A stretch of DNA of 64,000 bases from Nocardioides luti (GCF_014212315.1 NZ_JACKXE010000001.1:1860001-1924000), one strand, 5' to 3'; positions 20,100 to 29,178 are shown, numbered from the stretch's first letter. Made by a program: numbers and translations. The notes: a model not told the origin generated them from the sequence alone.

Positions 20100-21740
20100 T
20101 CAGAAGGCTCCCACGGAGGGCACCCGGAGGCGCTCGACGGCCAGCATCACCACGGCCGTGGTCGCGGCGAGGACGACCGAGGCGGCCAGGGCCATGCCGT
20201 AGTTCATCGGGCCCGGGTGGCCGATCAGCCGGAAGATCACGACCGGGACCGTCGGGTGCTCGTCGCGGACCAGGAAGCTGGTCGCCCCGAACTCCCCCAG
20301 CGAGGCCGCGAAGGCGAAGCCGCTCGCGGCCAGCAGCGGCTTCCACACGACGGGCAGGTCGACGGTCAGCAGGGCGCGGAGCGGCCCGGCGCCGAGCGAG
20401 GCGGCGGCCTGGCGCTGGCGGTCGTCGATCCCGGCGAGGACCGGCACGATCGTGCGGACCACCAGCGGGAGCGCCACCAGGGCCTGGGCGACCGGGACCA
20501 GCAGCGGCGAGTCGCGCCAGTCGAAGGGCGGCTGGTCGAGGGTGATGAGGAACCCGAAGCCCAGCGTCACCGCGGAGACGCCGAGCGGCAGCATGAAGAA
20601 GCCGTCCAGGCCGGTGCGGATCCGGCGCTCCGCCCGGGTGCGGGAGCGACGGGTCACCAGGACCGCGACCAGCAGCCCCATCGACAGCGACATCCAGGTC
20701 GCGTCGAACGCCGTGCGCAGCGAGGTCACGAGCGCCTCGGTCACGGGGACGAGCAGCGCCTGCTGGCTGCCGGTCGTCGTCAGTGCGCGGTAGTTGCCCA
20801 GGCTCCAGGCGTCGTCGACGCGGAGCGACCCGGCGACGAGCGTGGCGATCGGGGCGGCCACCAGGAGCAGCAGCGCGGCGGTCGCCGCCAGGGCCGGCAG
20901 GTCGCCGCGGCCGGGGCGGCGCGGTCGGGCGACGGCCCGCGCCACCCCCGGGTCGGGCACCGCGCGGAGCCGGCCGGCCAGGACCAGCAGCACGGTCACG
21001 GCGACCAGCTGGAGGACCGAGAGCGCGGCCGCGGCCTGCAGGTCGAGGAGGTTGGTGGTGAGCAGGTAGATCTCGGTCTCGACCGAGGAGTAGCGCAGCC
21101 CCCCGAGCGTCAGCACCACCCCGAACGCGGTCGCGCAGAAGAGGAACACCACGGTGGCGGCCGAGACGACCGCGGGTCGCAGCGCCGGGAGGGTGACGGT
21201 GCGCAGCACCTGCACCGGGCTCGCGCCGAGCGCCGCGGCCGCCTCGGCCGGACGCGGGTCGAGCGACTCCCAGGCGGCCCCGACGACACGGATCACCACC
21301 GCGACGTTGAAGAAGGCCAGGCCGGCGACGATCGCGAGGGCGGTGCCGTCGAGGCCCAGGAAGCCCAGGGGCCCCGACTCGCCGAGGAGCTCGCGGAAGG
21401 CGACGCCGACGACCACGGTGGGCAGCACGAACGGCACCAGCAGGAGCGCGCGGACGAGGCCGCGGCCGGGGAAGCGCAGGCGGTGCAGGGCGTACGCCGC
21501 GGGCAGACCGAGCAGCAGCGACACGGCCGTCCCGGCGCCAGCCGACCAGACGGTGAACCACACCACCCGGTGCACCCGCGGCCGGCCGAGCACCGCGAGC
21601 ACCCCGCCCGGGTCGAAGCGGCCGTCCGGCCAGAAGCCCCGTGCCAGCATCCCGCTCACGGGCAGCACGAAGAACACGCCCAGCACCGCCACCGGCACGG
21701 CGGCCAGGGCGAGCAGGGTGAGCGGCCTCGACCTCAGCAT
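20100..21740 (-). CDS. thiP: Thiamine ABC transporter permease, fused double-domain type
   Basis: 546 residues with about twelve helices in two homologous halves. Each half carries the cytoplasmic EAA loop: EAAAALGASPVQVLRTVTLPALRP in the first and QAAASLGAGPLRALLTVDLPVVWKP in the second. A single polypeptide with two permease domains is the ThiP arrangement. Seven bases separate it from thiB, two from the ATPase gene. Confidence 0.93.
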   Translation of the reverse strand: MLRSRPLTLLALAAVPVAVLGVFFVLPVSGMLARGFWPDGRFDPGGVLAVLGRPRVHRVVWFTVWSAGAGTAVSLLLGLPAAYALHRLRFPGRGLVRALLLVPFVLPTVVVGVAFRELLGESGPLGFLGLDGTALAIVAGLAFFNVAVVIRVVGAAWESLDPRPAEAAAALGASPVQVLRTVTLPALRPAVVSAATVVFLFCATAFGVVLTLGGLRYSSVETEIYLLTTNLLDLQAAAALSVLQLVAVTVLLVLAGRLRAVPDPGVARAVARPRRPGRGDLPALAATAALLLLVAAPIATLVAGSLRVDDAWSLGNYRALTTTGSQQALLVPVTEALVTSLRTAFDATWMSLSMGLLVAVLVTRRSRTRAERRIRTGLDGFFMLPLGVSAVTLGFGFLITLDQPPFDWRDSPLLVPVAQALVALPLVVRTIVPVLAGIDDRQRQAAASLGAGPLRALLTVDLPVVWKPLLAASGFAFAASLGEFGATSFLVRDEHPTVPVVIFRLIGHPGPMNYGMALAASVVLAATTAVVMLAVERLRVPSVGAF

Positions 21741-21747
21741 CGCGGGG

Positions 21748-22830
21748 TCACCGCGAGGTGACGTCGCTCCACTCGCGCAGCCAGTCGTCGCGCTTCGCGG
21801 CGACCTCCGCGGGGTCGACGGTGTACGGGTCGGTCGGCTGGACGGCGTACGACGCCCAGGCCTTCGGCAGCGGGGTGCCGTCGGCCACGGGGAAGACGTA
21901 CATGCTCTCGGGCAGCGCCGCCTGGACCTCCGGGGTGAGCAGGAAGTCGATGAGCTCCTCGGCGCCCTTCGGGTTCGCGGCGCCCTCGAGGACGCCGGCG
22001 TACTCGACCTGCCGGAAGCAGGTGTCGAGCAGCGCGCTGGTCGAGGAGGTGTCGGAGCCCTTCGGGACCGTGAAGGCCGGGGAGGAGTCGTAGGACAGCA
22101 CGATCGGCCGGTCGCCGTTGCCGCCGCCCTGGGTGAAGTCGACCTCGTAGGCGTCCGACCAGCCGGCGGTGAGCTTCGCGCCGTTGGCCATCAGCTTCGT
22201 CCAGTAGTCCGGCCACGCGTCGCCGTACTCCGCCACCGTGGCGAGCAGGAAGGCCATGCCGGTCGAGCTGGTCGCGGCACCCGGCAGCACGAAGAGGTCC
22301 TTGTAGGCCGGGTCGAGGAGGTCGTCGGTGCTCTGCGGCGGTGTCAGGTCGTGGTCGGCGAACCAGGTGTCGTCGACGTTGACGCACACGTTGCCGTCGT
22401 CGATCGGCGTGAGCCGGTGGTCGGTGTCCCCAGCGAGCTCGAAGTCGGACGCGCCGGCCGGCAGGTCCGCGGCGTACGGCGCGAAGACGCCCTCGTCCAG
22501 CGCGCGCGAGCCGAACGTGTTGTCCACGCCGAAGGAGACGTCGCCGGTCGGGTTGCCCTTCGTGAGGACGAGCTTGTTGGTCAGCGTGCCGGCGTCGCCG
22601 GACGAGCGGACGACCAGGTCGAGGCCGGACTCCTGCTCGAACTTCTTGACCAGCGGCTTGGGCAGCACGAACGAGTCGTGCGTGACCAGCACGACCCGGG
22701 TCGGAGTGGCTCCCGGCGACGACGAGCCCGTGTCGTCGGAGGAGCTCTCGCCGATCGCCGAGCAGGCCGAGGCCGTCAGGAGGAGGGCGAGTGCGCCAGC
22801 AGAGGCTGTGAGCGCGCGGACGGACGTCAT
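21748..22830 (-). CDS. thiB: Thiamine-binding lipoprotein
   Basis: 360 residues. A lipobox LLLTASACS places the lipidated Cys near residue 23. The mature part has the ThiB/TbpA landmarks VVLVTHDSFVLPK, GDVSFGVDNTF, YAADLPAG, PIDDGNVCVNVD and the aromatic DFTQGGGNGDRPIVLSYDSSPA. Captures thiamine outside the membrane for the fused permease. Its ribosome site AGGGAG is the last part of the upstream TPP riboswitch, so translation should fall when thiamine pyrophosphate is plentiful. Confidence 0.95.
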   Translation of the reverse strand: MTSVRALTASAGALALLLTASACSAIGESSSDDTGSSSPGATPTRVVLVTHDSFVLPKPLVKKFEQESGLDLVVRSSGDAGTLTNKLVLTKGNPTGDVSFGVDNTFGSRALDEGVFAPYAADLPAGASDFELAGDTDHRLTPIDDGNVCVNVDDTWFADHDLTPPQSTDDLLDPAYKDLFVLPGAATSSTGMAFLLATVAEYGDAWPDYWTKLMANGAKLTAGWSDAYEVDFTQGGGNGDRPIVLSYDSSPAFTVPKGSDTSSTSALLDTCFRQVEYAGVLEGAANPKGAEELIDFLLTPEVQAALPESMYVFPVADGTPLPKAWASYAVQPTDPYTVDPAEVAAKRDDWLREWSDVTSR

Positions 22831-22835
22831 GGTGA

Positions 22836-22940
22836 CTCCCTTCGCCGGTGCTAACCGGAGCAGGTTCGTAGGGTCTGCGGCGGATCCGCACTCTCAGCAC
22901 GTCGCCCGGGGTCCGGGCGGGGGTGCTCCCCTGTCGTTGT
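22836..22940 (-). promoter_or_regulatory. TPP (thi-box) riboswitch
   Basis: Read on the reverse strand the leader contains GGGGAGC, CTGAGAGTGCGG (tctcag at 22892-22897), ACCCTACGAACCTGCTCCGG and TTAGCACCGGCGAAGGGAG in the order and spacing of the TPP aptamer. The last element doubles as the thiB Shine-Dalgarno, pointing to control of translation initiation. Confidence 0.97.
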
Positions 22941-22968
22941 CCGGCCAGCCTACGCCCGGCGGCGCGGG

Positions 22969-23835
22969 TCACCGGGTCAGGGCCACCAGGGCGTCCAGCC
23001 GGGCCAGCTTGGCGGGGTTCCGCACCAGGTAGAGCCCGGTGACCAGGCCGTCCTCGACGAGCATCGTGCCGATGGCGTCGACCTCGCCGCCGACGACCAG
23101 CCGCAGCGCCGGCCGGCCGTTGACGATCACCACGTCGGCCTGCGCGTCCTCGGGCGCCACCGCGGCCAGGAAGCGGAGCACCTTGTCCCGCCCCAGGATC
23201 GGCCGCAGCGCCGCCTTCTTCACGCCACCGCCGTCGGTCATCAGCACCACGTCCGGGGCCAGCACGTCCATCAGGCTCTGCAGGTCGCCGGTCGCGGTGG
23301 CGCCGAGGAACCGGGCGACCACGGCGTCGCGCTCCTGCACCGACACCTCTCCGCGCGGGCGCCGCTCGTCGACGTGGACGCGGGCCCGGTGCGCGATCTG
23401 GCGGACCGCCGCCGGCGACTTGTCCACCGCCGCCGCGATCTCGTCGTAGCCCACGTCGAAGACCTCGCGCAGCACGAAGACCGCCCGCTCGGTCGGCGCC
23501 AGGGTCTCGAGCACCAGCAGCATCGCGGTCGACACGCTGTCGGCGAGCGCGACGTCCTCGGCCACGTCGGGGGTCGTGAGCAGGGGCTCGGGCAGCCACG
23601 GGCCGACGTACTGCTCGCGCCGGCGGGCCTGGGTGCGCATCCGGTTCAGCGCCAGGCGCGTGGTGATCCGGACCAGGTAGGCACGCTCGTCGCGCACGTC
23701 CGCGTGGTCGACCCCGGCCCAGCGCAGCCAAGCCTCCTGGAGCACGTCCTCGGCGTCGGCGGCCGAGCCGAGCATCTCGTAGGCCACCGTGAAGAGCAGG
23801 TTGCGGTGCTCGACGAACGAGTCGGTGGCGCTCAT
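22969..23835 (-). CDS. sigJ: ECF41-type RNA polymerase sigma factor (SigJ family) with SnoaL-like extension
   Basis: 288 residues. Region 2 (HRNLLFTVAYEMLGSAADAEDVLQEAWLRW) and region 4 (TERAVFVLREVFDVGYDEIAAAVDKSPAAVRQIAHRAR) are followed by a fused C-terminal SnoaL-like domain. The ECF41 hallmarks are present: WLPEPLLT in the linker and DGGGVKKAALRPI in the extension. The extension acts in place of an anti-sigma factor. Its ATG overlaps the stop of the preceding gene, the classic ECF41 partner. Confidence 0.95.
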   Translation of the reverse strand: MSATDSFVEHRNLLFTVAYEMLGSAADAEDVLQEAWLRWAGVDHADVRDERAYLVRITTRLALNRMRTQARRREQYVGPWLPEPLLTTPDVAEDVALADSVSTAMLLVLETLAPTERAVFVLREVFDVGYDEIAAAVDKSPAAVRQIAHRARVHVDERRPRGEVSVQERDAVVARFLGATATGDLQSLMDVLAPDVVLMTDGGGVKKAALRPILGRDKVLRFLAAVAPEDAQADVVIVNGRPALRLVVGGEVDAIGTMLVEDGLVTGLYLVRNPAKLARLDALVALTR

Positions 23836-24431
23836 GCGTCGGAGGCTACGGTGCCGGGCGCGGCCAGCGGCAGCTCGCAGACGTCCGAGTAGCCCTGGCT
23901 CTGCAGCCCCGCGGCGGAGTTGAAGCGCGAGCGCATGTTCTCCAGCGCGATCACCTGGGTGAGCTCGACCATGGCGGGCGTGCCGAGGGCGGCCACGAGG
24001 CCCGTGACCATCTCGTCGGTGACCGTGAGCGGGGTCGTGCTCATCGCCTCCGCGTAGGCCAGCACCTGGCGCTCCAGCGGCGTGAAGACGTCGGACTCGC
24101 GCCAGCGGGGCACCTCACGGACCTTGGCGACGTCCAGCCCCTCGTCGTGGGCGAGGAAGTAGCCGAAGTCCAGGCACCAGGAGCAGCCGATCACGCCGGC
24201 GCTGGCCAGCTGGGCGTAGGACTTCAGGTGCGGGTCGAGCTCGTGCCACGTCGCGACCCTGCGCTCGAAGCCGAGCACGGCCCGCATGAGGGGACGGTGG
24301 TGCCACACCACGTAGGCGTTGTCGGGGACCTGGCCCCAGGTGCGGCGGGCGTAGGCCTGCATCAGGCGGCCGTAGAGGCCGCTGACCTCGGCCCGGGGGA
24401 TGCGGAACGTGCTGGTCGTGGTGCTGGGCAT
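23832..24431 (-). CDS. Carboxymuconolactone decarboxylase/AhpD-like protein, ECF41 partner
   Basis: 199 residues from ATG 24431 behind GAGGAGG. The AhpD-like active site is SAGVIGCSWCLDFGYFLAHDEG, a CxxC with downstream His. These proteins reduce peroxides or act on lactones; here the partner substrate is unknown. Genes of this family are the usual targets of ECF41 sigma factors, and an ECF41-type promoter lies just upstream. The stop overlaps the sigma gene start by 4 nt, so both belong to one autoregulated unit. Confidence 0.9.
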   Translation of the reverse strand: MPSTTTSTFRIPRAEVSGLYGRLMQAYARRTWGQVPDNAYVVWHHRPLMRAVLGFERRVATWHELDPHLKSYAQLASAGVIGCSWCLDFGYFLAHDEGLDVAKVREVPRWRESDVFTPLERQVLAYAEAMSTTPLTVTDEMVTGLVAALGTPAMVELTQVIALENMRSRFNSAAGLQSQGYSDVCELPLAAPGTVASDA

Positions 24432-24472
24432 GGGGTCCTCCTCGGACGGGACGGTGACGGTGTCGGACACCA

Positions 24473-24499
24473 GACACCGGCCGGGCCCCGCGTGTGACA
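24473..24499 (-). promoter_or_regulatory. ECF41-type promoter
   Basis: On the reverse strand TGTCACA (24499-24493) is followed after exactly 16 nt by TGTC (24476-24473). The published ECF41 target motif is TGTCACA, 16 nt, CGTC; ten of eleven positions match. It sits 42 bases upstream of the ATG of the sigma factor's partner gene and also overlaps the region before the divergent hydrolase. Confidence 0.75.
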
Positions 24500-24510
24500 G
24501 CCTCCCTCCC

Positions 24511-25431
24511 ATGCCGTCGCGCCGTCACCAGCTCCTCGCCTGGGCCGTCCCCCGCCTGCGGAAGTCACGCGACCTCGACACCGAGCCCACCGAGCGCGCC
24601 CGCGTCGAGCGCTGGCACGCCGGGCTGGACCGCTCCCGCCTGCCGACCGTGGCCGTGCCGCGCTTCGAGCGACGCTTCGCGGTCGTCACCGAGACGCTGA
24701 CCGGGCCGGGCGGCGACTTCCCGTCGTACGTCGTGACGCCGCGCGGCGTGCAGCCCACGCGGACCGTGGTCTGGATGCACGGCGGCGGGTTCATGGCGCC
24801 GATCGACCCGTTCCACCTGCGCTACGTCACCCGGCTGGCGCGGGCGTTGGGGGCGCGGGTCGTGCTGCCGGACTACCCCCTCGCCCCCGAGCACACGTGG
24901 GCCGACTCGCACGACGCGCTGGTGTCGCTCGTGGGGCGGTACGCCGCCGAGGGACCCGTCGTGCTGGGCGGCGACTCCGCCGGCGGCGGGCTTGCGCTGG
25001 CCGTCGCCGTGGCGCTGCGCGACCGCGGCGGCGCGCAGCCGACGCACCTGCTGCTGCACTCGCCGTGGGTCGACCTGACGACCAGCACCCCCGAGACGCC
25101 GGACTTCTCCGCGCGGGACCCGTGGCTGTTCCTCGGCAAGCTGCACGCGTACGCCGCGTGGTGGGCCGGCTCGTCGTCACCCGCGGACCTCGGGCGGCCC
25201 GAGGTGTCCCCCGGGCTGGCGCCCCTGGACGGGTTGCCCGTCGCGCTCATGACGTGCGGCACCCGCGACACCCTGGTGCCGGGCTGCCGCCTGCTGGCCC
25301 GCCGGGCAGCGGCATCGACCTGGGACCTGACCTACGTCGAGGAGCCGGACCTGCTGCACGTCTACGCGCTGCTGCCCGGCGTCCCCGAGGCGCGGCGGGC
25401 GTGGCGGCAGACGCTGGACTTCCTGCGGTGA
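24511..25431 (+). CDS. Alpha/beta hydrolase of the hormone-sensitive-lipase type
   Basis: 306 residues. Oxyanion motif HGGGFMAP near residue 90, nucleophile GDSAGGG, acid in CGTRDTLVPG and His in EEPDLLHVYALLPG form a complete catalytic set for an esterase acting on small acyl esters. The stop overlaps the GTG of the next gene (GTGA). Divergent from the ECF41 operon with about 10 bases between its start and the ECF41 -35 box. Confidence 0.9.
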   Translation: MPSRRHQLLAWAVPRLRKSRDLDTEPTERARVERWHAGLDRSRLPTVAVPRFERRFAVVTETLTGPGGDFPSYVVTPRGVQPTRTVVWMHGGGFMAPIDPFHLRYVTRLARALGARVVLPDYPLAPEHTWADSHDALVSLVGRYAAEGPVVLGGDSAGGGLALAVAVALRDRGGAQPTHLLLHSPWVDLTTSTPETPDFSARDPWLFLGKLHAYAAWWAGSSSPADLGRPEVSPGLAPLDGLPVALMTCGTRDTLVPGCRLLARRAAASTWDLTYVEEPDLLHVYALLPGVPEARRAWRQTLDFLR

Positions 25432-25919
25432 GCACTCCGGTGAGCCCCTCGGCGAGCCCCTCGGTGGTCGTGCTCGGCTTCGACGGGCTCGACGTGGCCA
25501 CGGCGTACGACGTCTGGCAGCTGCGGCAGGCCGTCTTCGTCGTCGAGCAGGCGTGCCCGTACCCCGACCTCGACGGCCGCGACCGCGAGCCGGGCACCCG
25601 GCACGTGCTGCTGCGGGAGGCCGGGGCGCTCGTGGGGTACGCCCGGGTGCTGGACGACGGTGGTGTGGGCGAGTGGCGGATCGGGCGCGTCGTGCTGGCG
25701 CCGGCGGCCCGCGGCCGCGGGCTCGCGACGCCGCTGATGGAGGCGGCGCTGGCCGCCTGCCCCGCCGGCCGCGACGTGGTCCTCGACGCCCAGGCTCCGC
25801 TGGCCGGGTTCTACGGCGGCTTCGGGTTCGTCGTCGACGGGGCGGAGTTCCTCGAGGACGGGATCCCGCACGTGCCGATGCGGCTCAGTGGGCGGGCAGT
25901 TTCACCGGGTACCCGGTGA
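25428..25919 (+). CDS. ElaA-like GNAT acetyltransferase
   Basis: 163 residues from the GTG overlapping the hydrolase stop. The ElaA opening WQLRQAVFVVEQACPYPDLDGRD, then VGYARVLDDGG, VVLAPAARGRGLATPLMEAAL (acetyl-CoA loop) and FYGGFGFVVDGAEFLEDGIPHVPM are all present. The last six residues and the stop codon are read out of a palindromic repeat, so the natural C-terminus may have been altered when that repeat arrived. Confidence 0.9.
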   Translation: MSTPVSPSASPSVVVLGFDGLDVATAYDVWQLRQAVFVVEQACPYPDLDGRDREPGTRHVLLREAGALVGYARVLDDGGVGEWRIGRVVLAPAARGRGLATPLMEAALAACPAGRDVVLDAQAPLAGFYGGFGFVVDGAEFLEDGIPHVPMRLSGRAVSPGTR

Positions 25920-26054
25920 AACCGGCGCTCCTGTCGGGGAGTTCCGTGACAGGAGCGCCAGTTTCGTCGGTCGACCGACGAAAACTCCCGCCAGGACGTC
26001 GAAGCTTCACCGTCCCCCCGGGAGTTCCAGCGGTCGACCGATGAAACTCCCGCG
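25899..26054. repeat. Cluster of four palindromes between convergent genes
   Basis: In order: a 24-bp perfect palindrome (25899-25922) centred on GGGTACCC; a 12-bp inverted repeat with 12-nt loop (25924-25935/25948-25959, GGCGCTCCTGTC); a 16-bp palindrome CGTCGGTCGACCGACG (25965-25980) flanked by GTTTC/GAAAAC; and an imperfect copy of the last (core CGGTCGACCG, 26031-26040, flanked by GGGAGTT/AAACTCCC). Three of them share a GTTTC...GAAAC frame, as in REP-like repeats. They probably act as a bidirectional terminator. Confidence 0.8.
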
Positions 26055-26063
26055 ACAGCTACG

Positions 26064-27164
26064 TCACCCACGCCCGACGGCGGCGAAGAGCACCCCGGCG
26101 GGCGTCTCCTCACGGGTGGCCTGACCGCGGGCGACCAGCAGCTCGAGGTGCGCCTTGGTCTCCATGCTCGCCATCCCCTGGTTGGTCACGTCGAGGGTGT
26201 CGAAGGCCCGCTCGTGACGCGTCCAGCCCAGCGTCCCGGCGACGTCGTACGCCGTCACGGGGCCGGCAGCGAGGCCCGCGAGCGACTGGGTGAGCCGCGA
26301 CTCGTGGAAGGCCAGCAGCTCGTCCACGCGGGCGTGCGAGGAGGGGGCGACGGGCCCGTGCGCCGGGAGGATCCGCAGGTCGGGCAGGGCGCGGACCTTG
26401 GTCAGCGAGGCCATGAAGTCCCCGAGGGGCTGCGGCACGGGAGGGAACGTGAAGCCGATCGACGGCGTGATCGTCGGCAGCACGTGGTCGCCGGCAAACA
26501 GCAGCTCGGCGGCCCGGTCGGCGAAGACGAAGTGGCCGGGGGTGTGGCCCGGGGTGTGCACGGCGTCGAGGGTCCGGGTGCCGACCCGGATCTCCTGGTC
26601 ACCGTCCAGCCACTGGTCGGGGTGCGCCCACAGCGCGGGGTCGGGCAGGTCGCCGCCGACCTGGTCCCACTGCTCGGCCAGCTCGAGCGCGCCGGCGCTG
26701 ACGAGGACGCGGGAGAACGGGTTCTCGGTGAGCTCCCCGGCGTTGAGCAGGGTGTCGAGCGCGGGCCGCTCGTCGGCGCCGAGCGCCACCGGGATGCCGT
26801 GCTCGGTCCCCAGCTGGCGGGCCATCGTGTAGTGGTCGCGGTGCACGTGCGTGACCAGGAAGCGGCGGATGTCGCCGAAGCCGGAGCCGATCGAGCGCAG
26901 CGAGGTGTCCAGCAGCTCACGCGCCTCCGGGATCGCCCAGCCGCCGTCGATCAGGGTCAGGCCGTCGTCGGTCGCGACGACGTACACGTTGATCGCCTTG
27001 AGCCCGTCCATCGGCAGCGGCAGCGGGATCCGGTGGATGCCGTCCGCGACCGGCCACGCGCCGGGGTCGCTCCAGTGCCGGCCGGAGTCGGGGGAGATCG
27101 CGTGCCCGGTGCTGATGCCGGCGGTGCTGGCACTGGTGCCGCTGCGGGCGGTGGAGGACGTCAC
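26064..27164 (-). CDS. MBL-fold metallo-hydrolase
   Basis: 366 residues from a GTG; the first 35 residues are Ser/Thr-rich and the true start may be later. The metal motif THVHRDHYTMA (HxHxDH) is near residue 105, with VHTPGHTPGHFVF, LFAGDHVLP and LRILPAHGPV supplying the other ligands. A C-terminal helical domain (RLTQSLAGL...TAYDVAGTLGW...ETKAHLELLVARGQ) resembles the LACTB2-type extension. Stands just before an SDR and a dehydrogenase gene, 10 bases apart, so likely part of that KstR-like unit. Confidence 0.88.
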   Translation of the reverse strand: MTSSTARSGTSASTAGISTGHAISPDSGRHWSDPGAWPVADGIHRIPLPLPMDGLKAINVYVVATDDGLTLIDGGWAIPEARELLDTSLRSIGSGFGDIRRFLVTHVHRDHYTMARQLGTEHGIPVALGADERPALDTLLNAGELTENPFSRVLVSAGALELAEQWDQVGGDLPDPALWAHPDQWLDGDQEIRVGTRTLDAVHTPGHTPGHFVFADRAAELLFAGDHVLPTITPSIGFTFPPVPQPLGDFMASLTKVRALPDLRILPAHGPVAPSSHARVDELLAFHESRLTQSLAGLAAGPVTAYDVAGTLGWTRHERAFDTLDVTNQGMASMETKAHLELLVARGQATREETPAGVLFAAVGRG

Positions 27165-27174
27165 CCGGACGACC

Positions 27175-27978
27175 CTACGGCGCGACGTCGGGGAGGTTCA
27201 GGTCGAGGTTCGGCGCCTGGATCCCGCCGTCGACCTCGAGCATCTTGCCGGTGACGTACTGCCCGGCGCGCGAGGAGAGGTAGAGCGCCGCCGCCGCGAT
27301 GTCCTCGGCCTCGCCGACCCGGCCCAGCGGCGTCTTGGTCTCGAGCTGGTCCATCATCTCGGGCACCCCGGCCACGAACTCCAGCGCGCTGGTCATCACC
27401 GACCCGACGAAGATGCCGTTCACCCGCACGTGCGGCGCGAGGTCGGCCGCGGCCAGCCGGGCCCAGTGCGCCAGCGCGGCCTTGGCGGTGCCGTAGGCCA
27501 GGAAGCCCCGCCCCGACGCGCGCCCCATCATCGAGCTGATGTTGACGATCGACTTCTGGCCGTCGCCACCCCTCAGCATCAGCGGGACGGCCGCGAGCGA
27601 CAGCGCGTGCGCGGTGCTGACGTTGAAGTGGAAGGCCTCCTCGAGGTAGGCCACGTCGGTGTCGAGGAAGGCGTTCGGGATCGTGCCGCCGACGTTGTTC
27701 ACCACGGTGTCGAGACGGCCGAACTCGTCGTACGCCGCCTGCGCGAGCCCCGCGACCGCGTCGGTGTCGCTGAGGTCGGCCGGGACCACGAGCGCGCGCC
27801 GACCGGTGGCGCGGACCTGCTCGGCGACCTGCTCGAGCTGGGCCGCGGTCCGCGACGAGATCACCACGTCGGCGCCCGCCTCGGCGAAGGCGATCGCGGT
27901 GGCCGCCCCGATCCCGCGACCGGCCCCGGTGACGACGGCGACCTGGTCGGTGACGGCGAAGCGGTCCAGGATGCTCAT
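27175..27978 (-). CDS. Short-chain dehydrogenase/reductase
   Basis: 267 residues. Rossmann loop [13 protein letters not shown], catalytic Ser in VNISSMMGR, and YGTAK (Tyr/Lys) are complete; the end [17 protein letters not shown] is normal for classical SDRs. Overlaps the next upstream gene by 4 nt (ATGA). Given a KstR-like operator before the operon, a steroid or lipid hydroxy-group substrate is a reasonable inference. Confidence 0.92.
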   Translation of the reverse strand: MSILDRFAVTDQVAVVTGAGRGIGAATAIAFAEAGADVVISSRTAAQLEQVAEQVRATGRRALVVPADLSDTDAVAGLAQAAYDEFGRLDTVVNNVGGTIPNAFLDTDVAYLEEAFHFNVSTAHALSLAAVPLMLRGGDGQKSIVNISSMMGRASGRGFLAYGTAKAALAHWARLAAADLAPHVRVNGIFVGSVMTSALEFVAGVPEMMDQLETKTPLGRVGEAEDIAAAALYLSSRAGQYVTGKMLEVDGGIQAPNLDLNLPDVAP

Positions 27979-29063
27979 CGGGCGACCAGCCCGCGGCCGG
28001 TGACGAGCGGCAGGTCGAGCGCGGTGACGAGGCCGCCGGGGCTGGCGACCACCGCGGGGACGGCGTTCACGAGCCGCTGGGCGGTGACGATCATGCCGGA
28101 GACGTTGTGGTCGCCGTGCTCGCCGTGGTGCACGAAGTCGCACTGCATGAACGGCTCACCGGTGATGACGACGCGGTAGCACCCGCCGCCCTCCGGCGGC
28201 TGCGCCCACTCGGGCACCTGGTCGACGGCGGTGCGGGTGACGTGCTCGAGCACGACGCGCGGCACCCCGTCGACCTTGCCGATCACCTGGAAGCGGACGG
28301 CTCCCATCGTGCCGGCCTCGATGTCGACGCTGACGGTCGTCGTGTCGACCTCGGCGGCGCGCCGGTCGACCTCCTCGGTGAGGGGCTCGTCCAGGACCAG
28401 GTCCAGCCCGGCCGCGATCTGGCGGACCACGCTGCCCCACGCCATCGTGAGGATGCCCGGCTCCCAGAGCATCGGGCGGTGGTCGAGCGGCTTGCCGAAG
28501 CCGTAGATGTCGCGCATGACGACGGGCTGGAAGTACGTCGAGTAGTCGGCGATCTCCATCACCCGGACCTCGTCGATCCGCTGCGACAGGCTGGTCAGGC
28601 TGAGCGGCAGCACGTCGTTGGCGAAGCCCGGGTCGATGCCGTTGACGTGCAGGCTCGCCCCCGTCCGCTCCCCCGCCGCCCGGAGCCGCTCGAGCATCTC
28701 CGGCGGCAGGATCTGGTCGGGCCACTGCAGCAGCACCGGCCCGCTGCTGACGACGTTCACCCCGGCCTCGACGAATCCGAAGAGGTCCTCGATGCACTCG
28801 AAGACGCGGTCGTCGGCCATCGCCGTGTGCACGATGCAGTCCGGCGCGAGGGCAAGCAGGGCGTCGCGGTCGTTCGTCGCCACCACCCCGAGGTCGCGTC
28901 CGAGGTCCGCCAGCCGTCCCGCGTCCTGGCCGACCTTCTCGGGGTTGCTCACCCAGACCCCGACCAGCTCGAGCGCCGGGTTGAGGTCGATGCCGGCGAT
29001 CGCGTGCCGCCCCACCGTGCCCGTGGACCAGACGACGACCTTCAACGGCTGCGGGGAGATCAT
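27975..29063 (-). CDS. Dihydrodipicolinate-reductase-like NAD(P)H-dependent dehydrogenase
   Basis: 362 residues from ATG 29063; a TTG three codons earlier is less likely. Rossmann opening [17 protein letters not shown], then [26 protein letters not shown] and a C-terminal dimer domain are those of the family annotated as amine dehydrogenase or 2,4-diaminopentanoate-dehydrogenase-like. Such genes recur in actinobacterial steroid and lipid gene clusters. First gene of a three-gene unit; a KstR-like operator lies 12-25 bases before the ATG. Confidence 0.88.
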   Translation of the reverse strand: MISPQPLKVVVWSTGTVGRHAIAGIDLNPALELVGVWVSNPEKVGQDAGRLADLGRDLGVVATNDRDALLALAPDCIVHTAMADDRVFECIEDLFGFVEAGVNVVSSGPVLLQWPDQILPPEMLERLRAAGERTGASLHVNGIDPGFANDVLPLSLTSLSQRIDEVRVMEIADYSTYFQPVVMRDIYGFGKPLDHRPMLWEPGILTMAWGSVVRQIAAGLDLVLDEPLTEEVDRRAAEVDTTTVSVDIEAGTMGAVRFQVIGKVDGVPRVVLEHVTRTAVDQVPEWAQPPEGGGCYRVVITGEPFMQCDFVHHGEHGDHNVSGMIVTAQRLVNAVPAVVASPGGLVTALDLPLVTGRGLVAR

Positions 29064-29074
29064 GACCGGCAATC

Positions 29075-29088
29075 TAGAACACGTTCTA
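29075..29088. promoter_or_regulatory. KstR-like operator
   Basis: TAGAACACGTTCTA matches the KstR pattern TnnAACnnGTTnnA exactly and extends to a 16-bp inverted repeat with flanking C and G. It sits directly upstream of the leftward dehydrogenase-SDR-MBL genes. Confidence 0.75.
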
Positions 29089-29110
29089 GGTTTGCGGAAG
29101 GGTCGCGAGG

Positions 29111-29178
29111 ATGTGCGGATTGGTCACCAACCGCACGTCCCGGGGCCCCCGAACGTGCGGTTGGTGACCAAACCGCAT
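29111..29178. repeat. Inverted pair of palindromic units
   Basis: Unit one (29111-29138) and unit two (29153-29178) are near-exact reverse complements; each is itself a palindrome centred on TTGGTCACCAA or TTGGTGACCAA flanked by GTGCGG/CCGCAC. A GC-only spacer (CCCGGGGCCCCCG) joins them. Intergenic, unrelated in sequence to the clusters at 25,899 and 37,264. Confidence 0.75.
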
